From NCBI GenBank assembly GCA_951812305.1, contig CATOSB010000026.1, positions 1-37,880 of the forward strand: a stretch of DNA of 37,880 nucleotides, given 5' to 3'. Of this stretch, positions 17,500-26,758 are shown one piece after another. The notes under the pieces are model-generated. The model made no database searches. It saw only the letters and a list, made by a program, of their open reading frames with translations, and was not told the origin of the DNA. The translations under genes and the position numbers were made by a program. Source of the stretch: an uncultured Paracoccaceae bacterium. GTDB lineage: Bacteria; Pseudomonadota; Alphaproteobacteria; Rhodobacterales; Rhodobacteraceae. The stretch's first letter is position 1. Each line of letters starts with the position of its first letter.

Positions 17500-18007
17500 G
17501 TGACGCTCATCCACGGCACGGGCATGCGGAAGTTCGCAATTTTCGAAATTCGTCATTTTCGTCTCTCCTCACACACGAAAGTCCATTGATTTGCTGATCT
17601 GAGCGAACGTCTAACCTCAATATCTATCAAGTGTGTACTCGAAATTCTAATCAGCCTCCGGCCCGAGAAGTTGGCGTATCGCAACATAGGATACGCACTG
17701 CAAGACAAGTGGGTATGTTCGGCGTAAATACAATACGCTCGGGCGGGTGTTTTCAGGATCATCGCGGTCGGTAAGCAACAACTGACCAAGCGAAATCATT
17801 GCCGATTTTTTTGGTCCGGTTTGGGTCCGCGAAAAGCCCATTTGATACCAGGGTTGCCTGGAAACTTTGAGAGCCCAAAGCGGACTGGTGCTGCACGAAA
17901 TTCGAATGACCGAATTGTACACGGCGGCGACGACGACTTGATGTGGTATGCAACCAACTCAACATTCCGGTCCGCATAGTAATGAGTTTCAATCCAAACC
18001 CTAGAAA
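17500..18007. other. Intergenic region between convergent operons
   Basis: About 508 bp with lower GC than its neighbours. The few open frames on the minus strand (up to about 90 codons) have no recognisable product and no good ribosome site. No clear terminator hairpin is seen for either operon. Confidence 0.5.
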
Positions 18008-19501
18008 TTATGTTTGAGGCAATAGGTCTGGAAGCTTCAACCGCTGGATCTTACCTGATGGGCCCTTGGGCAACTCTTGGAGAAAGTGGATCGCGTCTGG
18101 TGCTTTGAAGTCACCAAGTCTTTGTCGGCAAATCTCTAATAGTTCGGCGGCCTCGATGGCCGAACCGGTTCGTACGCGCACTGCCGCTTCAACGGTCTCT
18201 CCGTATCGTGCGCAACTCCGCGCGAATGCAGCAGCCTCGATCACATCTGGGTGGGTGTAAAGTACTTCGTCAATTTCACGCGGCGCGATGTTCTCGCCGC
18301 CTTTGATAATCAGCTCTTTCAGGCGTCCACTCACGAAGACAAAGCCATCCTTATCCATCCGCGCGAGGTCGCCGGTGCGCAGCCAACCATTGCGGAAACT
18401 CGCAGCGGTGGCATCGGAGTTCCTGAGGTATTCCAGCATGACATTGGGGCCGCGGACAACAATTTCGCCTTCGGATCCCGGCGCGACTTTCGCACCGTCG
18501 CTCGATTGAATTTCAACCTCGCAGCCAAAGGCGATGCCAGGCGAGCCGATCTTTCGTGGCGCAGGCGGCAGCGGGTTTGACAGGATCTGGGCGGCGGTTT
18601 CGGTCAGGCCCATCGTCTCGATGATCGGTACAGAGAATCTGGCCTCGAAGGCAGATTGGGTGTCCACGGCCAGGGCCGAGGAGGCAGAGCGGCCAAATCG
18701 CAGACGCGCGCGGCAGGAGTCGTCTGGCGCGGTGCCGCCATGCAGTAAGTGAGAGATGATCGTGGGGACGACAGAGAACCATGTGGCACCCGTGTCGCCG
18801 ACCTGTTTCCAGAAGCGCGAGGCAGAGAAACGCGCGGTCATCGCGAGTGATCCGCCGGACACGAGGCTGCCGATCACCGTCACGCAGAGGCCGTTAATGT
18901 GAAAGATTGGCAGGACGCAAAAACCCCGGTCGCTCGGTGACAATTCATGCGCGATTGCGGTGGTCCAGCCACCGGCGAGCAGGCTTGCGTGGGTGTGGAC
19001 CACTCCCTTGGGTCGGCCAGTGGTGCCGGAGGTATACATCAGCAGGGCGTGATCATCGGCTGAGACATCGTGCAGCGCGACATCGGCTGGCCCAGTCAGA
19101 GATACCGCTGATACTTCTGATCCGTTGGCCTCGTAAAAAAGCACGTGGCAGTCGGGGTGAACATAGGCGAAACGCGCCTCGGAGTGTTCCAGTGCATAGG
19201 AAATTGCGTCGCGTCCGGCTGCGAGGTTGATCATCGTTGCGCGGAAACCGCCCACCAGCGCGCCATACAGCGCCACGATGCTGTCACGGGTATTGGGCGC
19301 GACGATGGCGACGCTTTCGCCCTTGGCGGCGCCGCGCGCGGTCAGATTGGCGGCGAAGGCGCGGGCCTGTGCCAGCAGGGTTTCCCAGTCGAGTGCCTCG
19401 CCGGTGTCAGCGAATACGATCGCGGTGCCGCCGGAATCAGCGCGCGCGGTCAGCCAGTCGCGCACGGTGCCGGATGGCGGTGTGTCGCGGGTCAGCTTCA
19501 T
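18008..19501 (-). CDS. AMP-forming acyl-CoA ligase (SauT-like sulfoacetate-CoA ligase candidate)
   Basis: This 497-residue ANL-superfamily ligase has the ATP-binding loop MYTSGTTGRPKGVVH at about 155-169, then ETMGLTETAAQILSNP, GWLRTGDLARMDKDGFVFVSGRLKELIIKGGENIAPREID, and a C-terminal catalytic lysine in LPKGPSGKIQRLKL. It makes an acyl-CoA from a carboxylate, ATP and CoA. ATG 19501 overlaps the stop of the aldehyde dehydrogenase gene (ATGA), so the two are translationally coupled. The pair would convert carboxylate to acyl-CoA to aldehyde. Sulfoacetate is the likely substrate by analogy with sauT-sauS clusters; oxalate or another small acid is possible. Confidence 0.8.
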   Translation of the reverse strand: MKLTRDTPPSGTVRDWLTARADSGGTAIVFADTGEALDWETLLAQARAFAANLTARGAAKGESVAIVAPNTRDSIVALYGALVGGFRATMINLAAGRDAISYALEHSEARFAYVHPDCHVLFYEANGSEVSAVSLTGPADVALHDVSADDHALLMYTSGTTGRPKGVVHTHASLLAGGWTTAIAHELSPSDRGFCVLPIFHINGLCVTVIGSLVSGGSLAMTARFSASRFWKQVGDTGATWFSVVPTIISHLLHGGTAPDDSCRARLRFGRSASSALAVDTQSAFEARFSVPIIETMGLTETAAQILSNPLPPAPRKIGSPGIAFGCEVEIQSSDGAKVAPGSEGEIVVRGPNVMLEYLRNSDATAASFRNGWLRTGDLARMDKDGFVFVSGRLKELIIKGGENIAPREIDEVLYTHPDVIEAAAFARSCARYGETVEAAVRVRTGSAIEAAELLEICRQRLGDFKAPDAIHFLQELPKGPSGKIQRLKLPDLLPQT

Positions 19502-20895
19502 TTCCCGGCCTTGGCCCAGTACGTGTCGAAAATGTCTTCCAGCGCGGGCTCGCGGGCTGGGATTTCGCGAACGATCTTTGTGCTTTGCAGGAAATGCCGC
19601 CAATGCAGATTGTCGTCGATTGCGTTGCCGCCCCAGGTGCCGCAGCCCATCGACAGGGAAAACGGCATGCCGTTGTTGAAGGCACCGCCTGTTGCGAAAC
19701 AATGCGCCTGATTGACGATCACGCGGCAGGTGGGGATCGCGGTGGCCAGTGTCATCGCGCGGGTGTCGTCGTTGGAATGCAGGCCAACAGAATGGCCCGC
19801 GCCCTGGTGCAGTTGAATTTTACGAGCGGTTGCCACCGCGTCGTTAAAGTCACGCGCGCGGTAGAAGGCCAAGACCCGAGACAGTTTCTCGCCCGACAAC
19901 GGGTGATCAGGGCCGATGCCACTGGTGGGCACGGCGACATATTCAGTGCCTTCCGGTACATCCAGACCCAAAGCGGCGATCATCTTGTCGGCGTCCTGAG
20001 CGATGACGGCGCGATTCAGATGGCCGTCAGGCCAAAGTCTCGCGACGATCCCGGCCTCATCGTCGACCACAGCACCGCCCGCCTGCGCCATTGCGGCGAC
20101 AAACGCGTCATAGACCGCATCGACCACCACCACAGCGTTTTCCGAGGAGCACGAGGTCGCATTGTCGAATGTTTTTGAGGCGCGAATTTTCTCTGCAGCT
20201 GCTGCCAGATCGGCGGTTTCATCGGCGATGACAGTGACATTGCCCGCACCGACAGCGACGGCGGGGGTGCCAGCGGTCTGGGCGCGGTGTACGTTGTTCT
20301 GGCTGCCGGTGCAGATGATCTTGTCGCAGGTCTCCATCAGCGCTTGGGTCTTTTCCTTGCTGCCCGGCGCCGGGACCATCTGGACGAGGTCGGGGTCTTC
20401 GCCAATCTTGGAGAATTCGGCGTGGATAAATTCCAGCAGGCGTTCGCAGCTGGCGACACCTTTGGGCGAGGGTGCAACGACGATGGCGTTGCCGCATTTC
20501 ACTGCGTTGATGATGTTGTTGGCGGGTGTTGCGGCAGGGTTGGTCGACGGCACGATGGCACCGATGACACCCATCGGCTGGGCGATCTCTGTGATGCCGG
20601 TTTCCGCGTCATCGCGGATGATGCCATGAGTTGTCACGCCCTTGATATCGCGCATCAGGCCCAAAGTCTTGCGGTGGTTCTTGGTGATCTTGTCGGCGAC
20701 GTTGCCAAGGCCGGTGGTTGCCACGGCCAGTTCGGCCAACTCACGGTTGCGCGACGGTTCCATGATCGCCCATGCGACGGCCTGAGCTGCGCGGTCGTAT
20801 CGCTCCTGACTGCCCTCTGCCTCATACTCTTTTTGCGCTGTGCGGGCGCGGGCCATGACGGCGTCAAGTTCGGCAATGGGATCGTGCGAGTTCAT
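19498..20895 (-). CDS. sauS: Acylating aldehyde dehydrogenase, sulfoacetaldehyde dehydrogenase (SauS)-like
   Basis: This is a protein of about 465 residues of the CoA-acylating aldehyde dehydrogenase group. The likely catalytic cysteine is C249 in FDNATSCSSENAVVV. The nucleotide-binding part includes PMGVIGAIVPSTNPAATPANNIINAVKCGNAIVVAPSPKG (about 107-146) and the glycine-rich AVAVGAGNVTVIAD. ATG 20895 (MNSHDPIAELD) fits the family N-terminus; the ribosome site is weak. It lies 57 bp behind tctC and overlaps the ligase gene. The SauS reaction interconverts sulfoacetyl-CoA and sulfoacetaldehyde with NAD(P)H. No xsc (sulfoacetaldehyde acetyltransferase) is in the window, so substrate assignment is open. 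Confidence 0.75.
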   Translation of the reverse strand: MNSHDPIAELDAVMARARTAQKEYEAEGSQERYDRAAQAVAWAIMEPSRNRELAELAVATTGLGNVADKITKNHRKTLGLMRDIKGVTTHGIIRDDAETGITEIAQPMGVIGAIVPSTNPAATPANNIINAVKCGNAIVVAPSPKGVASCERLLEFIHAEFSKIGEDPDLVQMVPAPGSKEKTQALMETCDKIICTGSQNNVHRAQTAGTPAVAVGAGNVTVIADETADLAAAAEKIRASKTFDNATSCSSENAVVVVDAVYDAFVAAMAQAGGAVVDDEAGIVARLWPDGHLNRAVIAQDADKMIAALGLDVPEGTEYVAVPTSGIGPDHPLSGEKLSRVLAFYRARDFNDAVATARKIQLHQGAGHSVGLHSNDDTRAMTLATAIPTCRVIVNQAHCFATGGAFNNGMPFSLSMGCGTWGGNAIDDNLHWRHFLQSTKIVREIPAREPALEDIFDTYWAKAGK

Positions 20896-20952
20896 GGGAG
20901 AATTCCGAATGTCAGGGGTAGGGTGGGCAAATTTGCCCACCCTGTTTTCATA

Positions 20953-21921
20953 TCAAAGACCGGACAGAAGTTCTGTCAGGGTGGCTTTGCGGGCCTCCCA
21001 CATGGCCAGAACTTCGTCGCGCGTCATGATGTGCATCGGCGAACCGCCGGCCTTCATCTTGCCGGCAACGCGGCCATTGGCGAACATTTCCGGCACGGTT
21101 GCGGCCAGCTTATCGATGATCGGCTGCGGGGTCCCTTTGGGCACCATCACACCGCGAAAGTTGACCGATGCGTTGTCGATTTCAAAGCCCTGCTCCATCA
21201 AGGTTGGCACGTCTTCCATGAATGCATTGCGTTCCAGATCGAACACACCAAGGATTTTGACGTTGCCAGCCTCACGCGCGCGGAACGCGTCGGACAGGTT
21301 GTTGACACCGCCCAGAACCTCGCCCGCGATCACGGCCTTCATCGCACCTGCACCGCCCTTGTTGTTGGGAATATAGGCCAGTTTCACGCCAGCGGCTTTT
21401 TCAAGCTGCAACGCGGCGATGTGGTGGCCCACAAACAGGCCCGCGCCGGAGAAGGTCAGCCCACCGGGGTTGGCCTTGGCATAATCGATAACGTCAGCCA
21501 TCGAATTGAAGTCGCTGTCGGCGGCAACCACAAACACGGCAGGGTCAGCACCCCAGTTTGCGATCGGCTCAAAGCTGTCGGGGCCATATTCCACGCCGCC
21601 CTCGATGGACTGGGCGATGAAATGCGGAATGTTATAGGCACCCAGCGTATATCCGTCAGCATCGGCTTGGGTCGCAAACCAGTTCCAGCCAACACGTCCA
21701 CCAGCACCGGGCTTGTTGATGATTGCAATCGGCATGCCAAGTGCGTCGTCATTACCAGCCGTCATGGTCACGATGCGCGCCTGAAAGTCGGTTGCACCAC
21801 CCGCGCCATAGCTGACCATCAGCATGATCGGGCGTTCCGGAAAGTCACCATGACCATCGGCCACTGCGCCCCCGGTCATCGCCATCAGCGCCATTGAGGC
21901 AGCTGCGATTAGTCTTTTCAT
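20953..21921 (-). CDS. tctC: TTT transporter periplasmic solute-binding protein (TctC/Bug family), second system
   Basis: This 322-residue secreted receptor has a signal peptide MKRLIAAASMALMAMTGGAVA, then DGHGDFPERPIMLMVSYGAGGATDFQARIV, NKPGAGGRVGWNWFA and GGVNNLSDAFRAREAGNVKILGVF, all typical of the Bug fold. GGGAGG lies just upstream of ATG 21921. It follows tctB by 41 bp in the operon. Its ligand should be the substrate of the downstream ligase, a small carboxylate or sulfocarboxylate. It differs clearly from the other TctC in this window. Confidence 0.88.
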   Translation of the reverse strand: MKRLIAAASMALMAMTGGAVADGHGDFPERPIMLMVSYGAGGATDFQARIVTMTAGNDDALGMPIAIINKPGAGGRVGWNWFATQADADGYTLGAYNIPHFIAQSIEGGVEYGPDSFEPIANWGADPAVFVVAADSDFNSMADVIDYAKANPGGLTFSGAGLFVGHHIAALQLEKAAGVKLAYIPNNKGGAGAMKAVIAGEVLGGVNNLSDAFRAREAGNVKILGVFDLERNAFMEDVPTLMEQGFEIDNASVNFRGVMVPKGTPQPIIDKLAATVPEMFANGRVAGKMKAGGSPMHIMTRDEVLAMWEARKATLTELLSGL

Positions 21922-21962
21922 ATTTAGTCCTCCCTTGGGGTTTGCTCTGCCGCGTTTGCGGT

Positions 21963-22427
21963 TCAGAAAAATATCTCTCGCGGTGTGAAGACGCTTAGAA
22001 GCATTGCGAAGAGACCGTACATGACCGCCAGGAATCCGGCGGTGATGATAATGCGCTTGATCCAGCTTTTCGCCTCATTATGCGGCGCGGGATCATAGAG
22101 CGTGAGCAGAATGAAAAAGGCGATTGTGGTCGCGGTGTAAAAGCCAAGGCCCTTGGCGGCCCAGAAGACATAGATCAACAGGATGACCAGACCGGGCAGG
22201 ATGTTCTTCATCGCCGTGTTGGACAGCCCATTGCCGACCTTGGTTCGCCCCATCAGCGCCTTGCCAAAGGTCCATAGCGCCAGCACGACAAAGACGGTCG
22301 AAATCATACGCGGGAACAGGAAGGCCGCGGCGGGTTCCTGAGTATAGCTGACGTAAGCCACAGTGACGCCGACGGCGGCGACATGCCCGCTGGCGACGAT
22401 GTGCTGGCTTCGGGGCAGGGCGGTCAT
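21963..22427 (-). CDS. tctB: TTT transporter small membrane subunit (TctB family), second system
   Basis: This 154-residue inner-membrane protein has four hydrophobic segments: HVAAVGVTVAYVSYTQEPAAAFLFPRMISTVFVVLALWTF, ILPGLVILLIYVFWAAKGLGFYTATTIAFFILLTLY and IIITAGFLAVMYGLFAMLLSVF. The start overlaps the stop of tctA by 4 bp (ATGA). Together with the flanking tctA and tctC it makes a complete TTT system. Confidence 0.85.
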   Translation of the reverse strand: MTALPRSQHIVASGHVAAVGVTVAYVSYTQEPAAAFLFPRMISTVFVVLALWTFGKALMGRTKVGNGLSNTAMKNILPGLVILLIYVFWAAKGLGFYTATTIAFFILLTLYDPAPHNEAKSWIKRIIITAGFLAVMYGLFAMLLSVFTPREIFF

Positions 22428-23974
22428 GACAGCGCCTCTTCCTTTTCCACCGCGTCATCCTTGGTGGTGTGGCGACGATTGCGAAGCTCCATCCAGACTG
22501 AATAACCGACCGAGGCGACCACAATCGCGATCAGCAGCAGGTTCAGGCCTCCGGTGAAGAAATATTGCCCGACGCTGGATGTGGCGTTGGCGATCATGCT
22601 GCCTTGGATAAAGTTCGCCTCTGCAATGGGCCCGAGGATCAGGCCCAACACCAACGGCGCGGCGGAAAAGCCGAACCGTTCGAGGAAATACATCCCCGTG
22701 CCGAGTGCCGCCATCACATAGACATCGCCCATTGAATGCTGGACCGAATAGCTGCCAAACACCGCCAGCCCAAGAACAACGGCGGCCATGACGGCATTGG
22801 GCACCTGCGCCACACGCGCGGCAAGCCCGGCCACATAGAGGCCGAAGATGCACATCAGCACCTGACCGATCAGCATAGAGTTGATGAAGGTCCAGGCGAC
22901 CTGCGGGTGGTTGTCGAACAGGTCGCTGCCGGGGAAAATACCGTGGATCAACAAGCCGCCCAGCAGCACGGCCGCGGTGGGCGAGCCGGGGATCGACAGG
23001 GTCAGCAAAGGCACGAGACTTGGCCCGACCATGGCGTTATTGGCGGATTCCGCGGCGATCACACCCTCTGGATGGCCGGTGCCGAACTTGTCACGCTCGG
23101 GGCTCATTTTCTTGGACTGGTCATAGGCGACAAGCCCGGCGATCTGACCGCCCACGCCGGGGATCAGCCCGATGATTGACCCGGTCAACGTACCGATTGT
23201 CAAAGCACGCAGGCGGCCAAAGACTTCGCTGAACGCTTTCGAGATTGGGTGTTTTTCGACCGTCAAAACTTCTGCATCAAGGCTCGCGCGGCCTTTGGCG
23301 AACATCGTGATCACCTGCGGAATGGCGAACAACCCGATCAGCGCCGGGATCACGTTGATGCCGCCCGATACGCTGGAATGAAAAATAAACCGCTGGGCGC
23401 CCATGATGTCGTCAAAGCCGATGGTGGCCAGCCACAACCCGATGCAGCCCGACAATAGCCCTTTCACCACCGAGCTTGAATCAAGCGACCCGATGACGGT
23501 GACACCAAGGATCGCAAGCCAGAACAGGTGGCTTGGCCCAAAGGCCAGCGCCCATTGCGCCAGCACAGGCGTCAGAAAGATCAGCAGTAATACACCGAAC
23601 ACCCCGCCGACGGCGGAGGCGAGGAAGGACAATTGCAGTGCCCGCGCACCCTGGCCCTTCTTGGCCATCGTGTGACCGTCCAGCGTGGTCGCGATATTCG
23701 CCGGCGCTCCGGGAATTTTCAGCAAAATTGCGCTGACCGCACCGCCGGCTACCGTCGAAGTATAGGCCGCCCCCAGCAGGATAAGCCCCTGCGCCGGTTC
23801 CAGACGGAAGGTAAACGGGATCAGCAAAGCCACGGCCATCGTCGGCGACAAACCCGGTGTCGCCCCAAGGATCAGCCCGCCAATCGTTCCGATCAGCAAC
23901 AGGCCGAAATTGATCGGCGTGAACACGTCCCCGAAATAGGCCAGAAATTCCAAGCAGAAATCCTCCGATGGCAC
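22424..23974 (-). CDS. tctA: TTT transporter large permease subunit (TctA family), second system
   Basis: This 516-residue polytopic permease has the duplicated TctA motifs GTIGGLILGATPGLSPTMAVALLIPFTF near residue 28, STVAGGAVSAILLKIPGAPANIATTLDGHTMAKKG near 74, and EGVIAAESANNAMVGPSLVPLLTLSIPGSPTAAVLLGGLLIHG near 306. It is the first gene of the minus-strand operon, 88 bp from the divergent LacI regulator, with an operator candidate in the gap. ATG 23974 is the longest start; the family N-terminus fits it. Confidence 0.92.
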   Translation of the reverse strand: MPSEDFCLEFLAYFGDVFTPINFGLLLIGTIGGLILGATPGLSPTMAVALLIPFTFRLEPAQGLILLGAAYTSTVAGGAVSAILLKIPGAPANIATTLDGHTMAKKGQGARALQLSFLASAVGGVFGVLLLIFLTPVLAQWALAFGPSHLFWLAILGVTVIGSLDSSSVVKGLLSGCIGLWLATIGFDDIMGAQRFIFHSSVSGGINVIPALIGLFAIPQVITMFAKGRASLDAEVLTVEKHPISKAFSEVFGRLRALTIGTLTGSIIGLIPGVGGQIAGLVAYDQSKKMSPERDKFGTGHPEGVIAAESANNAMVGPSLVPLLTLSIPGSPTAAVLLGGLLIHGIFPGSDLFDNHPQVAWTFINSMLIGQVLMCIFGLYVAGLAARVAQVPNAVMAAVVLGLAVFGSYSVQHSMGDVYVMAALGTGMYFLERFGFSAAPLVLGLILGPIAEANFIQGSMIANATSSVGQYFFTGGLNLLLIAIVVASVGYSVWMELRNRRHTTKDDAVEKEEALS

Positions 23975-24000
23975 TGCGCTGTTGACGGATCATGCTATGT

Positions 24001-24030
24001 AATGAAAATAGTTTTGCAAATGTTTTCATT
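24001..24030. promoter_or_regulatory. Candidate LacI-type operator in divergent promoter
   Basis: AATGAAAA at 24001-24008 and TTTTCATT at 24023-24030 are perfect 8-bp inverted half-sites. At their centre lies TTTGCAAA (24013-24020), itself a palindrome. The site falls between tctA and the LacI-family gene and lies within 40 bp of the regulator start, where a repressor would block both promoters. Confidence 0.5.
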
Positions 24031-24062
24031 TTTCATGCCAAATCGGAGTTTAGTTGTCTGTT

Positions 24063-25106
24063 ATGAAAGATAAAAAAGCAGATATTGTTGCTGTGGCAAA
24101 GGCCGCGCGCGTCTCGCCTTCGACGGTGTCCCGCAGCTTCAATCACCCAAAACTTGTCAAACCTACGACCCGGAAAAAGATCGATTCTGCGGTGCGTCGG
24201 TTGGGCTATATCCGCAATCGCGCCGCGCAAACCATTCACGGGATCCGCAGCGGAACCATCGGGCTAATCGTGCCAACAGTTGATCAGGCAATATTCGCAG
24301 AACTCATCCAGAGTTTTTCAGAAGCCGTTGAAAATCTGGGATTTACGATTCTGCTTGCCTCACATGGCTACAGTCTTGATCGCGAATATGCATTGACGCG
24401 AAAAATGCTGGAACACCGTGTCGATGGTGTCGCGTTGATCGGCATAGATCATTCCGGCGACACATACGAATTGCTCACCCAACAAAGCACCCCGACAATT
24501 CTGCTTTGGAGCTATGCCGAGGATGCGCCCTTTCCCTGTGTCGGGTCAGACAACTATCGTGCCGGGTGGTTGATCGGAGAGCACATAGTAAGTTTGGGCC
24601 ACCGCCTCGTCGCCGCCGTGTTCCCGCCCTTTAATGGTAACGACCGCGCATCACAAAGGTTTGCGGGGGTCACGGATGCGTTGCGGGCAGGCGGTTGCGA
24701 AATCCCCGAATACTGGAGATTGGAGACCCGTTACAGTGTTGGGGCGGCAAAGAATGCCGTTATCGAATTGGTCTCGTCGCGCCACCCCCCGACGGCAATT
24801 GTTTGCGGCAATGACGTGCTTGCGTGGGGCGCGTTACACGCATTGGGCAGACTTGGGGTCAATGTTCCGGACGATATGACTGTGACAGGCATTGGCGATT
24901 TCCATGGCTCGAAAGATTTTGAGCCCAGCCTGACCACGGTGCGTATCCCCGCGCGTGCAATTGGGGCCAAAGCGGCAGAGTCAATCACATCGATCATCAT
25001 GCGCGAAGATTCTGCGCCTGTCGGGGAGCTCTTTCCACCCGTTCTGACTACCCGAGCGACCAGTGCGTCCCTTTCACGAAATGAACATCGGGAAAAGTCG
25101 GACTAG
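24063..25106 (+). CDS. LacI-family transcriptional regulator
   Basis: This 347-residue regulator has a LacI helix-turn-helix at about residues 6-50 (DIVAVAKAARVSPSTVSRSFNHPKLVKPTTRKKIDSAVRRLGYIRN). A periplasmic-binding-like ligand domain follows (IGLIVPTVDQAIFAELIQSF; VDGVALIGIDHSG; PTAIVCGNDVLAWGALHALGRLGVNVPDDMTVTGIGDF; SLTTVRIP). ATG 24063 is preferred to TTG 24054. It is divergent from the tctABC-sauS-ligase operon and probably represses it until the imported acid or a derivative is present. Confidence 0.9.
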   Translation: MKDKKADIVAVAKAARVSPSTVSRSFNHPKLVKPTTRKKIDSAVRRLGYIRNRAAQTIHGIRSGTIGLIVPTVDQAIFAELIQSFSEAVENLGFTILLASHGYSLDREYALTRKMLEHRVDGVALIGIDHSGDTYELLTQQSTPTILLWSYAEDAPFPCVGSDNYRAGWLIGEHIVSLGHRLVAAVFPPFNGNDRASQRFAGVTDALRAGGCEIPEYWRLETRYSVGAAKNAVIELVSSRHPPTAIVCGNDVLAWGALHALGRLGVNVPDDMTVTGIGDFHGSKDFEPSLTTVRIPARAIGAKAAESITSIIMREDSAPVGELFPPVLTTRATSASLSRNEHREKSD

Positions 25107-25456
25107 TGCTTGATCCAACGGTCCGTCCCGCGCTGCAGACGCTCGTCGGCCGCTCGACTAAACGACCGGGCGAACATCCCGGGAAAGGCTACAAGAATAG
25201 ACAGTTTCCCATTCTGAGACTGGCTTTACAGGATGCGCAATCTCGTAGTGCGGTTCTTTAACGTGACCAAACAGTTCCGGGGCCTTGCCACGCGCTATGA
25301 CCGAGACCCCAAGAACTTTCGGGTCGTGCTCAAGCTCGTTTCAATCCTATTCCGGATCGCAGATCAATGAGTCCACTCCCCAGTCTCGCGAACTCACGCC
25401 TCGCCGGATTGTTTCCTGAGGAAACGACACAACAATTTCGTGCGAAAAAACGACAA
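25107..25456. other. Intergenic region holding an IS5-type remnant
   Basis: About 350 bp between convergent genes. The only recognisable content is a transposase C-terminal scrap at 25233-25370; no terminal repeats of that element could be seen. Confidence 0.5.
25233..25370 (+). pseudogene. IS5-family transposase C-terminal remnant
   Basis: The 45 codons up to TGA 25370 read as the tail typical of IS5-family transposases: RFFNVTKQFRGLATRYDRDPKNFRVVLKL, compared with the usual FNRLKQFRRIATRYDK pattern. No catalytic region or inverted repeats remain nearby. It is an old remnant and suggests earlier transposition at this junction. Confidence 0.65.
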
Positions 25457-26758
25457 TCAGCAATCGAGAGTTTGGTCACGTTCCCATTGAGTAAGGTGTT
25501 TCGTGAATTGGTTCCATTCGCGCGTGCGAAGTTTGATGTAAGCTGCCGAAAACGCATCTCCCATCGCGGTTTTCAGATACTTATCCTTCTGGAATTCGCG
25601 GATTGCGTCGAGCATGTTCAAAGGCAGTTTCTTCGCCCCGCGTGCCTTGTGCCCCTCGGTATACATATCGATATCCAGCCGTTTGCCGGGGTCCAACTTG
25701 CGCTGGATTCCGTCCAAACCCGCAGCAAGCAGGACGGCCTGCAATAGATATGGATTGGCGGCGCCATCTGCGAGGCGGAATTCCAGACGACCGCCGTCTG
25801 GGATGCGGACCATATGCGTACGATTGTTACCGCCATAGGTCACGGACGATGGCGACCACGTCGCGCCTGACAATGTCGCGGGCGCGTTGATCCGCTTGTA
25901 ACTGTTCACTGTTGGATTGGTGATTGCGCACATCGCAGCCCCATGAGTCATAAGGCCGCCAAGGAAATGATAGGCCGTGTCAGACAAACCCATTTCGTCA
26001 TCACCATCAAAAACGCAAGTCTTTCCGTCAGGCGTCCAGATCGAGTGGTGCACATGGCACCCGTTGCCTGTGAGATGCGAGAATGGTTTCGGCATGAACG
26101 TGGCCCGCAGCCCGTGCTTTTCAGCGATCGCTTTCACCATAAACTTAAAGAACGCATGGCGATCCGCGGTTTCCAGACAATCCCCGAAGTCCCAGTTTAT
26201 CTCGAACTGGCCATTCGCGTCTTCGTGGTCGTTCTGATAGGGGCCCCAGCCCAGTTCGATCATCGTTGAGCAGATTTCAGAGATCACATCATAGCGGCGC
26301 AAAAGGGCGCTTTGGTCGTAGCAAGGTTTCTCCTGGATATCGCGTTCATCCGAAATCTCAGTGCCATCTGCATTGATCAGGTGAAATTCCGGTTCCACGC
26401 CGGATTTCATCACCAGAGATGCGCTCGCTGCGCGCGTTACGAGGGATTGAAGCACATTGCGGGGCGCCTGCGCGACAGGTTCGCCGTCCATCCACGGATC
26501 GCCGGCAACCCAAGCGATCTCGGGCTTCCAGGGAAGTTGGATGACCGTATTCGCGTCGGGCATGACGAACATGTCCGGATGCGCAGGCGTCATATCCAAC
26601 CAACTTGCGAAACCGGCGAAACCTGCACCAGAATTCTGCATTCCGCCAACCGCCTGCGCCGGAACCAGCTTGGCCCGTTGCACCCCAAAGAGGTCTGTGA
26701 AGTTGAAGAGAAAAAACTTTACGCCTTTGTCAGCGGCAAATTTTGCAAGATCAGTCAC
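25457..26758 (-). CDS. glnT: Type III glutamine synthetase-like ligase (GlnT / gamma-glutamylmethylamide synthetase family)
   Basis: This 433-residue GlnA-superfamily enzyme joins ammonia or an amine to glutamate with ATP. Conserved blocks include GVEPEFHLI, WGPYQNDHEDANGQFEINWDF, GNGCHVHHSIW and NRTHMVRIPDGGRLEFRLADGAANPY, which supply metal, ATP and glutamate ligands. The N-terminus FTDLFGVQRAKLVPAQAV and AGFAGFASWLDMTPAHPDM resembles GMAS of methylamine users and TIGR-type III GlnT. The start is GTG 26758, which overlaps the stop of the upstream gene as GTGA; the longer open frame would run into that gene. No N-methylglutamate pathway genes are in the window, so amine use is only possible. 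Confidence 0.85.
   Translation of the reverse strand: MTDLAKFAADKGVKFFLFNFTDLFGVQRAKLVPAQAVGGMQNSGAGFAGFASWLDMTPAHPDMFVMPDANTVIQLPWKPEIAWVAGDPWMDGEPVAQAPRNVLQSLVTRAASASLVMKSGVEPEFHLINADGTEISDERDIQEKPCYDQSALLRRYDVISEICSTMIELGWGPYQNDHEDANGQFEINWDFGDCLETADRHAFFKFMVKAIAEKHGLRATFMPKPFSHLTGNGCHVHHSIWTPDGKTCVFDGDDEMGLSDTAYHFLGGLMTHGAAMCAITNPTVNSYKRINAPATLSGATWSPSSVTYGGNNRTHMVRIPDGGRLEFRLADGAANPYLLQAVLLAAGLDGIQRKLDPGKRLDIDMYTEGHKARGAKKLPLNMLDAIREFQKDKYLKTAMGDAFSAAYIKLRTREWNQFTKHLTQWERDQTLDC

Noticed and set aside
17647..17922. Minus-strand open frame of 91 codons between the convergent operons
   Set aside because: No ribosome site, no recognisable product, and overlapping frames are open as well.
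20287..21897. Long plus-strand open frame (536 codons)
   Set aside because: It is antisense to sauS and tctC and has low-complexity His/Arg-rich translation without motifs.
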